In this document: in pieces, positions 63,032-64,000 of the stretch
Layout of the letters: each line of letters starts with the position of its first letter
How positions within the stretch are numbered: the stretch's first letter is position 1
Assembly: GCA_020622165.1 (NCBI GenBank)
Contig: JACNMN010000002.1
Coordinates: forward strand, 372,001-436,000
From: Boseongicola sp. H5
GTDB lineage: Bacteria > Pseudomonadota > Alphaproteobacteria > Rhodobacterales > Rhodobacteraceae
Reading direction: 5' to 3'
DNA: 64,000 nucleotides
Program-made: the position numbers and the translations under genes
The notes under the pieces: model-generated
Seen by the model: the letters and a program-made list of their open reading frames with translations, nothing else
What the model was told of the DNA's origin: nothing
Databases searched by the model: none

Positions 63032-64000
63032 CTACTCCGCCGCCTCCCGGTAAGGCGCGCCTTTTCCATAAGGCACGTTCAGCCCACCATAGCGCCGCAC
63101 ACGGATATTGCACTGCTCCGCATGACCAACGAACCCCTCCAGCATACACAGCCGCGAGCCGTATTCGCCCACAAGCGTCGCGGCCTCGTCACTGACGATA
63201 CGCTGGTAGCTGTGTGTTTTCAGGAACTTGCCGACCCACAGACCGCCGGTGTAACGCCCGGCCTTCTTCGTCGGCAGGGTGTGGTTGGTCCCGATCACCT
63301 TGTCGCCATTGGCCACATTTGTGCGCGGGCCCAGAAAAAGCGCGCCGTAGCTGGTCATGTTGTCCAGAAACCAGTCGTCGCGATCGGTCATCACCTGGAC
63401 ATGCTCCGATGCGATATCCTCGGACACCGCCAGCATCTCGTCATAGCCGTCACAGAGGATGACCTCGCCGTAGTCGGTCCAGCTCACCCGCGCCGTCTCT
63501 GCCGTCGGCAGGATTTGCAGCAGCCTGTCGATCTCCGCCAGCGTCTCCTCCGCCAGTCTGCGGGAGTTGGTGATCAGCACCGCGGGGGAGTTGTAGCCGT
63601 GTTCCGCCTGCCCCAGAAGATCGGTGGCGCAGATCTCGCCATCCACGGTGTCATCGGCGATCACGCAGGTTTCCGTGGGGCCTGCGAACAGGTCGATGCC
63701 CACACGGCCGAAAAGCTGTCGCTTGGCCTCGGCCACGAAGGCATTGCCCGGCCCGACCAGCATGTCCACGGGCCTGATGCTTTCCGTGCCAAGCGCCATC
63801 GCGCCCACCGCCTGAACGCCGCCCAGCACCAGGATCTCGTCCGCCCCACCTTCATGCATCGCCGCCACGATTGCCGGGTGGGGCTTGCCGTTCACCGGCG
63901 GCGCGCTCGCCACGATGCGTTTGACGCCCGCCACCTTGGCGGTCAGCACCGACATATGCGCCGACGCGACCATCGGGAACTTGCCGCCCGGCACATAGCA
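63032..64000 (-). CDS. HisD-like NAD dehydrogenase, N-terminus off the right edge
   Basis: The visible 322 residues carry the histidinol-dehydrogenase fold: [10 protein letters not shown] at the edge, [56 protein letters not shown] (catalytic Glu-His), SEHVQV and the C-terminal [15 protein letters not shown]. No histidine genes are near and the C-terminal motif differs from true HisD, so it is more likely a paralogue. In Rhodobacteraceae such paralogues include HpsN, which oxidises dihydroxypropanesulfonate. The substrate here is unknown. Confidence 0.88.
   Translation of the reverse strand, partial: CYVPGGKFPMVASAHMSVLTAKVAGVKRIVASAPPVNGKPHPAIVAAMHEGGADEILVLGGVQAVGAMALGTESIRPVDMLVGPGNAFVAEAKRQLFGRVGIDLFAGPTETCVIADDTVDGEICATDLLGQAEHGYNSPAVLITNSRRLAEETLAEIDRLLQILPTAETARVSWTDYGEVILCDGYDEMLAVSEDIASEHVQVMTDRDDWFLDNMTSYGALFLGPRTNVANGDKVIGTNHTLPTKKAGRYTGGLWVGKFLKTHSYQRIVSDEAATLVGEYGSRLCMLEGFVGHAEQCNIRVRRYGGLNVPYGKGAPYREAAE

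Overview
The window is a 64 kb piece of a high-GC alphaproteobacterial chromosome, most likely from the Rhodobacteraceae (Rhodobacter/Roseobacter group). This rests on a CtaD whose N-terminus begins as in Rhodobacter sphaeroides, a class I PHB locus in the order phaZ-phaC-phaP-phaR, the alphaproteobacterial families DUF2065, DUF2842 and DUF2244, a CtrA-type box, and a tRNA that encodes its own CCA. I saw no rRNA, insertion sequence, prophage or CRISPR array. Most of the region reads as ordinary core chromosome, with two accessory-looking catabolic blocks near 39.5-50.6 kb and 55.7-64 kb.

0-17 kb: the 3' part of a membrane GGDEF protein on the minus strand, tRNA-Leu(GAG), a divergent DUF2306/LytTR pair, lipB, ExoD-like, ctaD and DUF2244, yqeY, carA, a MshEN-glycosyltransferase fusion behind a perfect CtrA box, a GntR regulator, a HAD phosphatase, a repeat-rich control region before a small membrane protein, a UbiH-type monooxygenase, a class V aminotransferase, and two overlapping Lrp/AsnC genes divergent from ilvC. 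17-39 kb: a 56-aa membrane protein with its own terminator, a DMT exporter, a CAP-domain lipoprotein, hisN-like, an XRE regulator, a quinone oxidoreductase, an envelope proteolysis block (hflK-hflC-DUF2065-degP), gor-rpiA-thiN, a 919-aa acidic protein of unknown role, DUF2842-purA, secG, pyrG, an outer-membrane barrel, PhzF-like, TerB-like and a PhnD-like protein.

39.5-50.6 kb: a plus-strand cluster made of a complete polar-amino-acid-type ABC transporter, two glutamine-synthetase-like ligases flanking a class I glutamine amidotransferase, an FAD amine oxidase, a DegT-type aminotransferase and a class III aminotransferase. Together they read as uptake of an amine followed by gamma-glutamylation, oxidation, deglutamylation and transamination, a Puu-like pathway with an unusual transporter and an extra PLP enzyme. 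50.6-55.2 kb: the PHB granule locus, with TGC-rich PhaR-type boxes before phaR, phaP and between phaC and phaZ.

55.7-64 kb: nine consecutive minus-strand genes: a HisD-like dehydrogenase (cut by the right edge), two double-length NTF2/SnoaL-like proteins, an SDR dehydrogenase, a LacI regulator, a double cupin, a RidA protein, a compact MetE-like zinc methyltransferase and an alpha/beta hydrolase. I do not recognise this set as a described pathway and consider it the best candidate here for an uncharacterised catabolic system.
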